Below are positions 47,906-60,692 of a stretch of DNA of 64,000 nucleotides, piece after piece. A model generated the notes under the pieces. That model had not been told where the DNA came from. It did no database searches and saw only the letters and a program-made list of their open reading frames with translations. The position numbers and the translations under genes are program-made. Numbering within the stretch: position 1 is the stretch's first letter; each line of letters starts with the position of its first letter. Origin of the DNA: Apostichopus japonicus (Eukaryota > Echinodermata > Holothuroidea > Aspidochirotida > Stichopodidae); the NCBI RefSeq assembly GCF_037975245.1, contig NC_092583.1:8889764-8953763 (forward strand), in the 5' to 3' direction.

Positions 47906-48137
47906 AACAGGGCTGTAAAAAATGTTTTTTTTCCCGGCAAGGAAGGTATCAATTCCCTCGAACCATATTGCTGTGAAACAGCCATTGTACCACCCAGCGG
48001 AGCAGGGGGTTTGTGAGGGGGGATGTGCCCCCCTCGCAAGGTACAGATTTTTGAAAAATAAGGATGTAATTGGTGCCATTTGGTGCACCTTTTTGGCGAT
48101 TTAAAACAACTTGCGATCATCGAAGACCAGTGCTAAT

Positions 48138-48859
48138 CAGGGGCGGATGCAGGATTTGTGACAGGGGGGGGGGGTCTGACTGGTCCAGCCGCGCCTGAAC
48201 GTATAAGACTATCTAAGCGGAGCGCCACCATCGGTTGGCGAGGAGCGTACCAGAAATTTTTGGCTTTACAAACCCCCCAGATTGCCAGAAACGGCACTTC
48301 CCGAGTACTCTAAGCTGCATGTACCTAGCCTGAAAATATGGATCTTATGTCTCCAATTTCTCAATTGATGAGAAAAAAACAATCTATGAAATATGGTAAT
48401 ACAAATCAGATGAGTGAGATGATACAAAAATCATAATGCCTTTAGCCCCCAGTCCCCCTACCGTTCCGTCACCACTGTTTGATGCAGGGCCGGATCCAGG
48501 ATTCTGGAAGGGTGAGGGGTTTGGCCTCCAGTCATCCTAGGGTCTAAGGGGAGTGGGTTTCCCTCTATCCTTTGTAAAATTCTTGGATATTTAAGTACAA
48601 CAGGGAACCCCCTTCAATTTAGACATGCAAAGCACCTACACACCTACTCACTCGAAATGTATCTGCATCAGTACGAGTTAGCTAGTTTTATTGATGATCT
48701 CTCTTCATGGTAGATTGGAGATAACAAATGCCGTGGATGTTTAATTTAATTTTTTTTTCTCTCTCTCTTTTTCTCTCTCTTTTTTTCTCTTTTTTTTCTC
48801 CCTTTTTTTTTGGCCAAGAGCAGGGGGGTCCAGACCCCCTGGACCCCCCTCTGGATCCG
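48138..48859. mobile_element. hAT-style MITE candidate
   Basis: Begins caggggcggatgcagg and ends with ggatccgcgcc, forming imperfect inverted ends. It is flanked by tgctaat on both sides, a 7-bp (perhaps degraded 8-bp) target duplication. A second internal cagggccggatccagg start at 48487 suggests nesting. The interior has pyrimidine runs and no ORF. Part of it (48190-48310) recurs in inverse orientation at about 55485-55605. Confidence 0.45.
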
Positions 48860-49367
48860 CGCCTGCTAATTTGAACTTAAAAAGCTAATAAATATAATTT
48901 TTAAAACAAACTATTTTAGTGTGTCAGTTTCTCGAGTTACTACCTTGACAAAACTCAAAGTAGTCTCATCTCACGTAATCAAACCAGTCTGATAATAATT
49001 TATTATAAATCTATACCCCGGCTGTCACATTGTACCACATCAATTATAATTATGTAATGTAAACAAACATCGTAAAGTTACATGAGATGCAAGTGAGCCA
49101 CTGATCGCTACACATCAGTGGGAGCTGGAGCGAGCACGTGTAGTTTAGCAATCGAGTGCGCGATGGATGCTATGAGTTTTTACGCACAGTGTGCCGCATG
49201 GCTCGGAGCAGAGAGATAGATGGGATATGGTTCACGATAAAAATAAAAACAAATGAAATAAAAATCCTTTAGAAAGGACGCCCAGTAAGCCTTTATTATT
49301 ATTCGCGATAAATTTATACTCAATACACAACGTATTCACTTAACTGTATGGAGAAAAAACTGTGAAA

Positions 49368-49702
49368 ATCAGCCCCCCCCTCCCCCAGTGAAAAATGTGG
49401 AGGGGCGGAAGTATCATTCCGCCCCCCCCCGCTTCGCAAGTCAGAAAACCCCTTTTCATTTCCAAATGAGAAAAAAAATCCCATTTGGAGCACCAAATTG
49501 CATCTAAGGCCTGGTGAAAATACAAAATTAAGTTTACAAAATGGAGTGGGTGTTGAAGTGTGCTATATTGCACCAATTTGCATCTGAGGCTACCTGGAAA
49601 TGCAAAAAAATTCCAAAAAGGGGGACACCCCCTCCCCTTAGACCCCTCCCCGGGCCGGCCATTAGTCTTCAGCCCCCACTCAAAAGTACCTTCCCACGCC
49701 AC
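49368..49702. repeat. Inverse copy of dispersed repeat 18210-18545
   Basis: On the minus strand it reads as the 18.2-kb block. It shares the ggggcggaatgatacttccgccc motif, the tgcaatttggtgc phrase repeated twice, and the terminal cagtggcgt. The MITE-like copy has no coding content. Confidence 0.65.
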
Positions 49703-50029
49703 TGATCTCACGTAACTACAAACACACAACTAATTGTATTTTGCGAAGTTAACGTTTTCTACAAGAACTTGGAAACAATATTTAGCATTTAGTTAATCAT
49801 GCCAAGTGGCCTAAAACATAAGTTATTACAAGGTTTACTTACCGGTGTGAAGGTAAATACTTATTCCACGTTCCTCGTTCGACATTCGCAAATGAGTAAC
49901 TGCTACCTATTCAGTTACGTATTCGACAATGGTATCGACGTAACACCTCTGGCATGACGAAAGCTTTCTTACAAGATGTTCAACATTTGGTCGTGGTAAG
50001 AGGTTTATCTATGGGTCATATACTCTAAT

Positions 50030-53000
50030 GAATATTTAGAAGGGTACCATAATGCATCTTTTCCGGTCCGAATAGTTCTTGACCAACTAAAATGACCACT
50101 ACTTCAGCAGTTTCTAAATTAATGTAACGGGACCTGAAAAAAATCACTCTAGGCCCTAATCAAGACTAGCACGCCTTGGACCACCTAACCAATGGGTCAT
50201 AGGAATTCTTAACAAATTGTAGAAGGATACCATAATGCGTCTTGCCCGGTCCAAAGCGTGCTTGACCAATTAAAATGACCACTAAATCAACAATTTTTTA
50301 AAATAAATGTAACAGGAACTGAAATAAAAACATTTGGGCCCTAATCAAAACCAGCACGCCTTGGACCACTCAACCAATGGGTCGTATGAACTCTAAAGTC
50401 ATTGTAGAAGGGTACCATAATGCGTCTTGCCCGGTCCAAAGAGTGCTTGACCAATTTAAATGACCACTAAATCATTACTTTTTTTCATGAGTGTAACGGG
50501 ACCACGAGAAAGCTTTGGGCCCTAATCCATGCAGCACGCCTTGGATCACCAAACCGATGGTTAACATGAATTTCAAGGACATTGTAGAAGGGTACCATAA
50601 TGCGTCGTGCCCGGTCCAAAGAGTGCTTGACCAATTAAACTGACCACGAAATCATCACTACGTTAATGTATGTAAATGGACCTGCAAAAATCTTTAGGCC
50701 CCAGTCAAGACCAGAACGCCTTGGACCAGCTAACCAATAGGCCATAGGAAGTCCAAGGACATTGTAGAAGGGTACCATATTGTGCCTTTCCCGGTCCAAA
50801 GAGTGCTTGACCAATTAAAATGACCACTAAATTATTACTTCTTCTATGACTGAAACGGGACCACGAGAAAGCTTTGGGCCCTAATCCATGCAGCACGCCT
50901 TGGACCACCCAACCAATGGGTCATGTGAACGCTAATGACATTGTAGAGGGGTCCCATAATGCGCCTTGCCCGGTCCAAAGAGTGCTTGACCAATTAAACA
51001 GACCACTAAATCATCACTGCGTTAATGTATGTAAATGGTCTTGCAAAAACATTTAGGCCCCAGTCAAAACCAGCACGACTTAGACCACCCAATCATTGGG
51101 TCATAGGAAGTCCAAGGACATTGTAGAAGGGTACCATAATGCGTCTTGCCCGGTCCAAAGAGTGCTTGACCAATTAAACTGACCACGAAATCATCACTAC
51201 GTTAATGTATGTAAATGGACCTGCAAAAATCTTTAGGCCCCAGTCAAGACCAGAACGCCTTGGACCAGCTAACCAATAGGCCATAGGAAGTCCAAGGACA
51301 TTGTAGAAGGGTACCATATTGTGTCTTTCCCGGTCCAAAGAGTGCTTGACCAATTAAAATGACCACTAAATTATTACTTCTTCTATGACTGAAACGGGAC
51401 CACGAGAAAGCTTTGGGCCCTAATCCATGCAGCACGCCTTGGACCATCCAACCAATGGGTCATATGAGCGCTAGTGACAATGTAGAAGGGATCCATAATG
51501 CGCCTTGCCCTGTCCAAAGGATGCTTGACCAATTAAACTGACCACTTAATCATCACTACCTTAATGTATGTAAATGGACCTGCAAAAATCTTTAGGCCCC
51601 AGTCAAGACCAGCACGCCTTGGACCACCTAACCAATGGTTCATAGGAAATCCAAGGACATTGTAGAAGGGTACCATAATGCGTCTTGCCCGGGCCAAAGA
51701 GTGCTTGACCAAATTAAATGACCACTAAATAATTACTTCTTCAATGACTGAAATGGGACCACGAAAAAGCTTTGGGACCTCATCCATGCAGCACGCCTTG
51801 GACCACCCAACCAATGGGTCCTATGAACGCTCATGACAATGTAGAAAGGTTCCATAATGCGTCGTGCCCGGGCCAAAGAGTGCTTGACCAATTAAAATGA
51901 CCATTAAATCATTACTTTTTTAATGAGTGAAACGGGACCACGAAAAAGCTTTTGGGCCTGATCCATGCAGCACGCCTTGGATCACCAAACCAATGGTTAA
52001 CTTGAACTCTAAGGACATTGTAGAAGAGTACCATAATGCGTCGTGTACGGTCCAAAGAGTGCTTGACCAATTAAAATGACCATTAAATCATTACTTCTTG
52101 AATGAGTGAAACGGGACCACGAAAAAGCTTTGGGCCCTAATCCATGCAGCACGCCTTGCACCACCTAACCAATGGGTAACATTAACTCTAAGGACATTAT
52201 GGAAGAGTACCATAATGCGTCTTGCCCGGTCCAAAGAGTGCTTAAACAATTAAAATTACCACTAAATCATTACTTCTTCAATTAGTGTAACGGGACCACG
52301 AAAAAGCTTTGGACCCTAATCCATGCAGCATGCCTTGGACCACCTAACTAATCGGTAACATTAACTATTAGGACATTGTAGATGAGAACCATAATGCGTC
52401 TTGCCCGGTCCAAAGAGTGCTTGACCAATTTAAATCACCTTTAAATCATTACTTCTTTAATCAGTGAAACGGGACCACGAAAAAGCTTTGGGCCCTAATC
52501 CATGCAGCACGCCTTGGATCACCAAACCGATAATTAACATGAACTCTAAGGACATTAAAGAAGAGTACCATAATGCGTCTTGCCCGGTCCAAAGAGTGCG
52601 TGACCAATTTAAATGACCACTAAATCATTACTTCTTCAATGAGTGTAACGGGACCACGAAAAAGCATTTGGCCCTAATCCATGCAGCACGCCTTGGATCA
52701 CCAAACCGATGGTTAACATGAACTCTAAGGACATTGTAGAAGAGTACCATAATGCGTCTTGCCCGGTCCAAAGAGTGCGTGACCAATTTAAATGACCACT
52801 AAATCCTTACTTCTTCAATGAGTGTAACGGGACCACGAAAAAGCATTTGGCCCTAATCCATGCAGCACGCCTTGGATCACCAAACCGATGGTTAACATGA
52901 ACTCTAAGGACATTGTAGAAGGATACCATGATGCGTCTTGCCCGGTCCAAAGAGTGCTTGACCAATTAAAATGTCCACTATATCAACAATTTTTAAAATA

Positions 53001-53270
53001 AATGTAACAGGAACTGAAATAAAACATTTGGGCCCTAATCAAAACCAGCACGCCTTGGACCACCCAACCAATAGGTCATAAGAAGTCAAAGGACATTGTA
53101 GAAGGGTACCATAATGCGTCTTGCCCGGTCCAAAGAGTGCTTGACCAACTTAAATGACCACTTAATAATTACTTCTTCAATTAGTGTAACGGGACCACGA
53201 AAATAATCACTTTAGGCACTTATCAAGGCTAGCACGCCTTGGACCACCCAACCATTGGGTCATATGAATT
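50030..53270. repeat. 180-bp satellite array inside the Mutator-like element
   Basis: About 18 monomers spaced close to 180 bp, anchored on gcacgccttgg (50168, 50354, 50532 and so on to 53230). Each carries gtaccataatgcgtcttgcccggtcc-type and agagtgcttgaccaatt-type words. Two 204-bp stretches, 50705-50908 and 51244-51447, are nearly identical at a 540-bp offset, showing a three-monomer higher-order unit. Short ORFs inside are artefacts. Confidence 0.92.
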
Positions 53271-55968
53271 CTTATTCATGGCCGCATGTCGGGACTTAGC
53301 TAAGGTCTGATGATTGGGGGGGGGGGTGTAGTGGCTGAAATTCCAACTGGATGGGTTTTGGAGCCGGAAAATTCCGACTGCTGCCTTGTACCCCCCCCCC
53401 CCTCCCCCAGCACTACTCGTCAACGATACGGTCATTGTCAGTCAGACACCCTATCTTTCGCGACTGCTTTTTTGTTCCGAACTTTTTTTCGGTACTGTTG
53501 TACCCCTTGCCCTCACTTCACAAACTTATAATCACTCTGGTTAAGCGAGTAAGCAACTGAGTATAAGTTATCTGCTTGATAGGCTACATAGACTACTAAC
53601 TACAAAAGCTAACAAAGAGGAAAACAACAAACTTTCAACAAGTTATATTCGACGACATAGTGAAATTACCCCAAAATGCAGTGCTTTATCCTAGCACGCT
53701 TAATATTATTTTCTTGGGGGGGGGGGGGAGGGGGTGAGACTATTTATCACTCACATGAAAAAGGATTTGGAATTTGGAGCATTTGGAATGAAATGAACAA
53801 TTAAAAATTTTGGAGAAAAACGGTTGAGTTGACGAGATAAGTTGTCTATTATACATATTGCCCAAAAAATATTTCAATTGCTCAGTTGGAATGAAGTGAA
53901 CAATTGAACATTTTGCCAAAAAATGTCCATTTGACGAGATAAGGTAAGTTGTCAATTAAACATTTTGCAGAAAATTTTTTAGTTGCTCAGATGGAATGAA
54001 GTGAACATTTGAACATTTTGCAGCAAAACGTCCAATACACGAGATATGATAAGTTGTCAAATAAACATTTTTCAGAAAGTTGTTCAATTGCTCAGTTAAA
54101 GCAACTGAGCAATCTAACATTTTTCTGTTTTTTGATAAGATTTTATCTTGTACTCTAAACAATTTACTAAAAAATTTCACCTTATAGGGCAAAGTGTTTC
54201 TTATGTTGATGGCATTTTTAAGCTTCCGTAGATTAGCATTGAGCGTTTTAATTGTATACCATGTACGGTATTTCTATTAGGCATTTTTTTTACAGTATTC
54301 AAAATCATACGAAGTTTTGTATGGTGGAGTATAAGGATCACGAGATACAATTTCTCAATTTGACAAGGAAAACGTGGTAAATATGACTGATTAAAGGTCA
54401 ATTTTGACCGAAAGTTTTAGGTCACTCACAAATTTCAAGAATATATGAATATTAGAGTGCGACAGTCGGAAAAATTAGAGTGCGACAGTAGGGAATTCCG
54501 ACTGTCGCACTCAAATTTTCCAACTATCGTCAGTTTTACCAAGATTGGGGGGGGGGGAACACCCCCTACACCCCCTCTAGCGACGTCCCTGGCCGCATGT
54601 CTATATATGGCCAAATTCTGTAGGAAAGCTTTTACAATTTTAGAACGTTACCTCTAAATAACTTCCGAATTCATTGATATGTCAGCATATATAACACTTT
54701 AACTTGCGCAAATCATTTACGAAATTTCAGGCCTAATCAAAGAGGAAAATTGCAATGTGGGAGTTATTTGGACACAGTGGCATAAAGCGACAGCATCTTA
54801 CCAGGGCCATGGGCGGCGATCCTGGGGGGGGGGGGAAGGGGGATATATCCCCCCATGAAAATGGGTGGAGGGGATGTAACACACCATATCCCCCCACCAA
54901 ATGCCAGGGAATAAGAATATTTTCATGCCTTTATATGCATCATCGTGAATGTACGGCTCTTTTTTAGCTTCATTTCTCGCCTACCATAAACGCAGTGCGA
55001 TATTTTCAAATAAACCGTCTTTATAAAGCAAGAATAGTTGACTGTAGGCTTCATTGGCCCTATAACAACAAAATGTATTATTGCGCCCACCGTATTGATA
55101 TCGTACATATATGCACCCTCATAGTATTCATATAGGCCCTATAGTAGGCCTACACACGTACATGTATGTTCCCTCGAACAGCTGAGAATCTCATGTTACC
55201 AGGGTAATGCTTAATACACGTTTTACCTGGATGCCCTAGCAATCGGTACCTAGGAATGTAACTATGTGTAATTGTGTATTGCATGTGTATAGGCCTATAA
55301 TAGCCTGCATGAGGCCATTTTCTTCATGGAATAATAGAAAAGAGCTCTCTAACATTCTAACGTAGTGCCTGAAACAAGATTGACAGGGGCAATTTTCCCA
55401 AAATAACACCCGATATTAAAAAAAAAGAAGTATTTTGGATCCTGATTATAAGATATTTCGGACATGATATCCCTATAATTGGGTATATGCCGCTTGGAAA
55501 CCTCGGGAAGTGCCGTTTCCGGCCATCTAGAGGGTTTGTAAATCCCAAAATTTTCTTGTACGCTTCGCGCCAACCCATGGTGGCGCTACGCTTAGATAGT
55601 CAACAAGGTCATATCCCCCCCCCCCCACTCTGAAGTACGGATCGCCGCCCATGACCAGGGCTAAAGCAAGGCTGTAATAGGCTTGTAGCAGGTTGGTAGC
55701 AGGCTTGTTGCGGGCTTGTGGTTATTGTGGCAGGCTTGTGGCAGGTTTGTGGCAGGCTTGTAGCAGGCATGCACTGTCATCAAAGCTCAACTGAAGCTTA
55801 TAACCGGACAAACAATCAAAGTAATGAACAATCCCCTAGGCCTACCATGCATTAATGGCACATGCAGTAACGTTCAAACAAGGAACGAAGAAAATTGTGA
55901 CTATTTCCCATTTTCCAGAAAACTTCTAGGAAACATCCTGAATGAATCGCATGACACTCATTAAAGAA
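53271..55968. other. Interior cargo of the Mutator-like element, repeats only
   Basis: Holds G/C homopolymer tracts, three units of a ~118-bp repeat at about 53780-54110 (phrase ttcaattgctcagttggaatgaag), a hairpin at 54455-54512, an inverse relative of 48190-48310 at about 55485-55605, and a ggcaggcttgt minisatellite at 55680-55772. No gene is supported. Confidence 0.6.
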
Positions 55969-56407
55969 GTAATAATTTAGTGGTCATTTAAATTGGTCAA
56001 GTACTCTTTGGACCGCGCAAGACGCATTATGGTACTCTTCTACAATGTCCTTAGAGTTCATGTTAATCATCGGTTTGGTGATCCAAGGCGTGCTGCGTGG
56101 ATTAGGGCCCAAAGCTTTTTCATGGTCCCGTTACACTCATTAAAGCAGTAATGATTTAGTGGTCATTTAAATTGGTCAAGCACTCTTTGGACCGGGCAAG
56201 ACGCATTATGGTACCCTTCTACAATGTCTTTAGAGTTCCGATGATTCATTAGTTGGGTGGTCCAAGGCGTTCTAGTCGTGATTAGGGCCTAAAGTGATTT
56301 TTTTCAGGTCCCGTTACATTAATTTAAGAACTGATGAAGTAGTGGTCAGTTTAGTTGGTGAAGAACTATTTGGACCGGACAAGATGCATTATGGTACCAT
56401 TGTTAAT
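55969..56407. repeat. Inverted satellite monomers at right end
   Basis: Two and a half 180-bp monomers in the opposite orientation to the main array. They form the inner part of the right terminal inverted repeat. Confidence 0.85.
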
Positions 56408-57134
56408 AGTCATTAGAGTATATGACCCATAGATAAACCTCTTACCACGACCAAATGTTGAACATTTTGTAAGAAAGCTTTTGTCATGCCAGAGGTGTTA
56501 CGTCGATACCATCGTAGAATACGTAACTGAATAGGTAGCAGTTTCTCATTCGCGAATGTCGAACGAGGAACGGGGAATAAGTATTTACCTTCACACCGGT
56601 GGTTTACTTTCATAATAAAGATGGCCATAGCTATGGGGGCCTTGATATCGTGATATGCATGTATGGTATTGGCTGTGCCTCGTGTACTACATAAAACGTT
56701 CCTTGGAAACGTGCCAAAAAAAAGTTTAACCAACAGGTGTTAGACAGGGGAAGCGCTCACAGTTGTTTGGCAAGGTACCTGGGAAAATTCCCAGGTACTG
56801 CACGAACACCGGCGGGAAATCTGCAGTGTGTTCGCGGGAAATTGAACAAGGTTTTCCAACATTGGCTTGAGAGATTCAGCGGGCTTGCGGCGGCGATGCC
56901 TTTGAGTGTATTAAATAATTATGATGCTATTTTGGGATGTTTCAAGTGAGAAATAAAGACACCCAGACACTAATAAATGTTTCTGGTTTTTTATTATCAT
57001 CTTTTTTTCAATTTTATTTTCTCTTTGGCTCTTTCTCTAACCTTGTTTTTTTTTTTTGCTGCGTGTGAGATTTCACTCGAGTTATCAAGATTTCCCGGCA
57101 AGGGGCTTCCCGTTTACCGACCTTTTACAGGCCT

Positions 57135-57590
57135 GTTAAATAGTGAATGCGAAATTTTATTAAGAACACAAATATACTTGCTTATTAAAAGAGAGATCAA
57201 AATGGTGGAAAAGTGAGTGCAAAATTGTTTTAAAACTTCAGGCCATTGGATGCTTATTGCACTTTGCAATAATAGACAACAACCAAAATTTGGCAAATAA
57301 TTTTTCTTATTTTCTGAGCTTTACAAGCTGCTAACTTTTACAAATTTGGTATAAGTGAATGCGGAATTTCTCTTTAAAACACAACTAAAACTTGTTTGTT
57401 CAGAGAGAGATCAAAATGGTGGAAAAGTAAATGCAAAATAGTTTTTAAAAATTTAGGCCACTGGATGCTTCTTGCACTTTGCAATATTGGAGCAACACCC
57501 AAAATTTGGAAAGGATTTTTTCTTATTTTCTGAGCTTACAAGCTGTCAAAATTTGGTATTAGTGAATGCAAAATAGTCTCAATAGTGCGA
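57135..57590. repeat. ~214-bp tandem repeat, right block
   Basis: Two and a half units of the family at 47130-47905, in the same orientation (anchors near 57140, 57355 and 57560). This suggests that one array was split by the 9 kb between them. Confidence 0.8.
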
Positions 57591-57599
57591 TAAGTGCAT

Positions 57600-58545
57600 T
57601 TTGTTTGGCAATAATGTCTATATAATGAAAATCTAGGCCAACAATTCTATGAAAAGTGATTCGAGATGAATGTTGCATGGCATACAGCTCAGACAAAAAA
57701 GTGTTTGTTCCTTTATCAATAATTTTGGCTGTCAAATATACAAATGTGACATAAATAAATGTAAAATATTGTTAAGAACACCAGAGGTGCAATTTTCCAT
57801 GATATGAGAAAAATTTCAAGAAAAAGGAAGGGCAATATTTTTATCTTAATTGAGGCCATGGTGATTAGCTTGGCACCAGTGCACATGTATAGCAAATACT
57901 GTAGTGATGAGACCTTGATTTGATGACAGTATTAAAGTCTTAATGAAATGGTTTTACACAAGCTTGCTTCTATTTTTGGATGTAGGGTGGTTTATTTAGG
58001 TGCAAATTAGTCAAACTTGGCAAAAAAGAAGGGAAAATTTGATTATTTTCACATTGTCAACAGAGTAAAGACTGCAATATTCACAAAGCCATTGAAATAA
58101 TTTTTCATTACTTCTGAGGAGAAAAAGTTGAAGCTAAGTACAGGCTTTACTTTAATAGAGATTCCATCGATTCAGTTGGCAGTCTTATGTCAGTTCTATT
58201 TTAAGTAGTTCATTTCAGTGGTAAAATGTCACATTATTCCTGTCAATTTTGTGACAGTAAAGATTATAGATATCCTTTTGTGTAAGTATTGATACACAAT
58301 ATCCTGCTCAATCGTCTAAATATGAATTACATTAATTAACTACATAGTGAAGACCGCCATTTATTAGCTGTCACCAAGCAGACAGTGTAATGTATGCAAT
58401 TGCTATGCACATGGATTAAACATAATCATCGCTACCCATGGCATGAGAAAGCATTTATACCACATGTCAACCAGTGTAAGAACAATGGTCTGCCTGTTAA
58501 AGGCCTTTTTGGTTTTGATGATAATCGTAACATTTGAATTTATGA
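57600..58545. other. Non-coding, nothing recognised
   Basis: AT-rich sequence between the tandem arrays. It holds no supported exon or element. Confidence 0.4.
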
Positions 58546-58619
58546 TGGCGTATGTGTGCGTGTGCGTGCGTGTGTGTGCGTGCGTGCGTGCGTGTGTGTG
58601 TGTGTGTGTGACTGAGTGC

Positions 58620-59600
58620 GTTTGTGACGCCCAGCTAGTAAACACGATATCTCAAGAAGGGAAGATTAGACCAATTTCATACTTAATGTGTAGATGTACC
58701 ACATTGAGTACAATAAGCCTATCGTGGGGAATCATGGGGAGACCTCATATTTGGTGTGTAGGAGTATATACTGTACCACATTTAGTACAAGAAGCCTATT
58801 GTTCCTTGTTGAAGTCAAAGGTCATTTGGACTCACCGGTGGTCAAATTGTGAAAACCTTGGAAACACGATACCTTAAATGGGAAGCATGGGCAGACTTCA
58901 TATTTGGTGTGTAGGAGTATCTCAGACTGTAAAAGAAGCCTATTTTTGGTGGAGTCAAAGGTCATTTGGGGTCACCAAGGGTAAATTGTGAAAACCTTGT
59001 AAACACGATATCTCAAGGAAGGAATCATGGGGAGACCTCATATTTGGTGTGTAGGAGTACCACCGTCATACTGTAAAAGAAGCCTATTTTCGGTGGAGGG
59101 CAAAGATCATTTGGGGTTACCAGGGGTCAAATTGTCAAAACATTGTAAACACGATCTCAATACTGGAAGCTTGGGCCGACCTCTAATTTAGTGTGTAGAA
59201 ATACCACATTGAGTTAAAGAAGCCTTTTGCTTTTGGTGGAGGTCAAAGGTCATTTGGGGTCACCAGGGGTAAATTGTGAACACCTTGTAAACACGATATC
59301 TCAAGGAGGGAATCATGGGGAGACCTCATATTTGGTGTGTAGGAGTACCACATACTGTAAAAGAAGCCTATTTTCGGTGGAGGGCAAAGGTCAATTGGGG
59401 TCACCAGGGGTCAATTGTGAAATCATTGTAATCACAATATCTCAATACTGGAAGCTTGGGCCGACTTCTTTTTTAGTGTGTAGAAATACCACATTGAGTT
59501 AAAGAAGCCTCTTGTTTTTGGTGGAGGTCAAAGGTCAATTGGGGTCATCAGAGTTTGAAACGTGAAACCCTTGCAAACATGTACACCCTAACTATACATT
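58620..59600. repeat. ~143-bp tandem repeat array with DR1-like core
   Basis: Six or seven units of the repeat seen at 5510-6140, with caaaggtca anchors near 58816, 58956, 59101, 59244, 59385 and 59529. Perfect AGGTCAAAGGTCA copies lie at 59240-59252 and 59525-59537. The array sits in the long stretch before the DED exon. A (TG)n tract lies just upstream at about 58550-58612. Confidence 0.8.
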
Positions 59601-59604
59601 ACGT

Positions 59605-60690
59605 CACATTCACAAAGAAAATTGCTCATGAAACATCATCGAAACCACAAAGAACTTTTGCATTTTGTTTAAACATGTAATCAGGCCAGACCTTTTACTA
59701 GTAAATTATGTCTAACAGGATTAATAAACCCAGGAAACTTAGTTTAGAGTTATAGTTGATAAGTTCGCATAGTTTTCAATAATTAAATGTTTCATATGCA
59801 TTCTTTTTCATGAAGCTGTGTAAAACTCATAGTGCAGTAGCTGCACATAAAATTTAGTGTATACACCAATCTTAAAAGAAGTCTTTACAGTGCACATGGA
59901 CTTTGATTATTCAGGCATTTGAGCTGCAGCACATGTGGTTCAGCTGTGCATCTTACAAGCATTCACCATACTTTCCAGCCTATAGTGCTTCTAAGTTACT
60001 GTAGTAGTGTATTGATTCAGTCCTGTCTGATTTACCATATCTAATGCAAGATTGTAGGATTAAATAAATGAATCTGTAAGTAAAAACCTGTGTAAAATAC
60101 AGCACTGCCTCAATGGTTGACATAGTATTTAATATGTTAACTCATGAAAAACAACACTGTTAATAATTAAGGAGAATGTAAGAGGTAAGAATGGGGTAGG
60201 GAGAGGGTGATTTGTGTGTGTTTTAATGTTACTGACCACCTACATTGTACAGAGTTGAAGACATTTTAAGTAGTTTACGTCCATGATCACATTCCCACAC
60301 AATCATGGGTCATAATGTAGTGTTTACTGGTTAAAGTTGGAGAATAATGTTTAGCTCAATAAACTTTCATTTTAGGTTGGTGGCGCCATGAATAAATCTA
60401 CAACAATCTGACTGATACAACTTCATGTATTGAAGGATGTTCCTGTACAGCATAAAAATCAATCCATCCAATTGTCAGCTTTTAATACTTTTAATTTATT
60501 CTGAAATAAATATATTCCATTGTAGTTGAAGGAACTCAGATAAACCACAGTCACATAATCAACACCTTCATCATAATAAAATCTTCTATGAATATGTGTT
60601 GCTGTCTCAATGCCTCAAATTTCTACTTCTATTTTGTTTTATGGTCTGCTATATGTATTTGATTTAATATTGTGTCTTCCTTTTTGTTAT
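59605..60690. other. Intronic or upstream sequence before the DED exon
   Basis: AT-rich, with no supported exon. It ends in a good pyrimidine tract (tcttcctttttgttatag) for the exon at 60693. Confidence 0.4.
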
Positions 60691-60692
60691 AG

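Larger units (their letters stand above)
49841..56600. mobile_element. Mutator-like non-autonomous element with satellite-filled ends
   Basis: Perfect 9-bp target duplications ggtttactt (49832-49840 and 56601-56609) flank inverted repeats starting accggtgtgaaggtaaatac. The first 200 bp or so of each end match at about 95% by eye. The inverted repeat continues inward through the first two or three satellite units (left to about 50470, right from about 55970). A 9-bp duplication with long inverted ends fits Mutator/MULE elements. No transposase is present. The interior carries a 180-bp satellite and 2.7 kb of unrelated repeats. Confidence 0.8.

Noticed and set aside
50705-51447. Two near-identical 67-codon minus ORFs
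   Set aside because: They lie within satellite monomers and only reflect the 540-bp higher-order repeat.
53229-53560. ORFs over the GC-rich segment inside the Mutator-like element
   Set aside because: They depend on homopolymer G/C runs and overlap each other in three frames.
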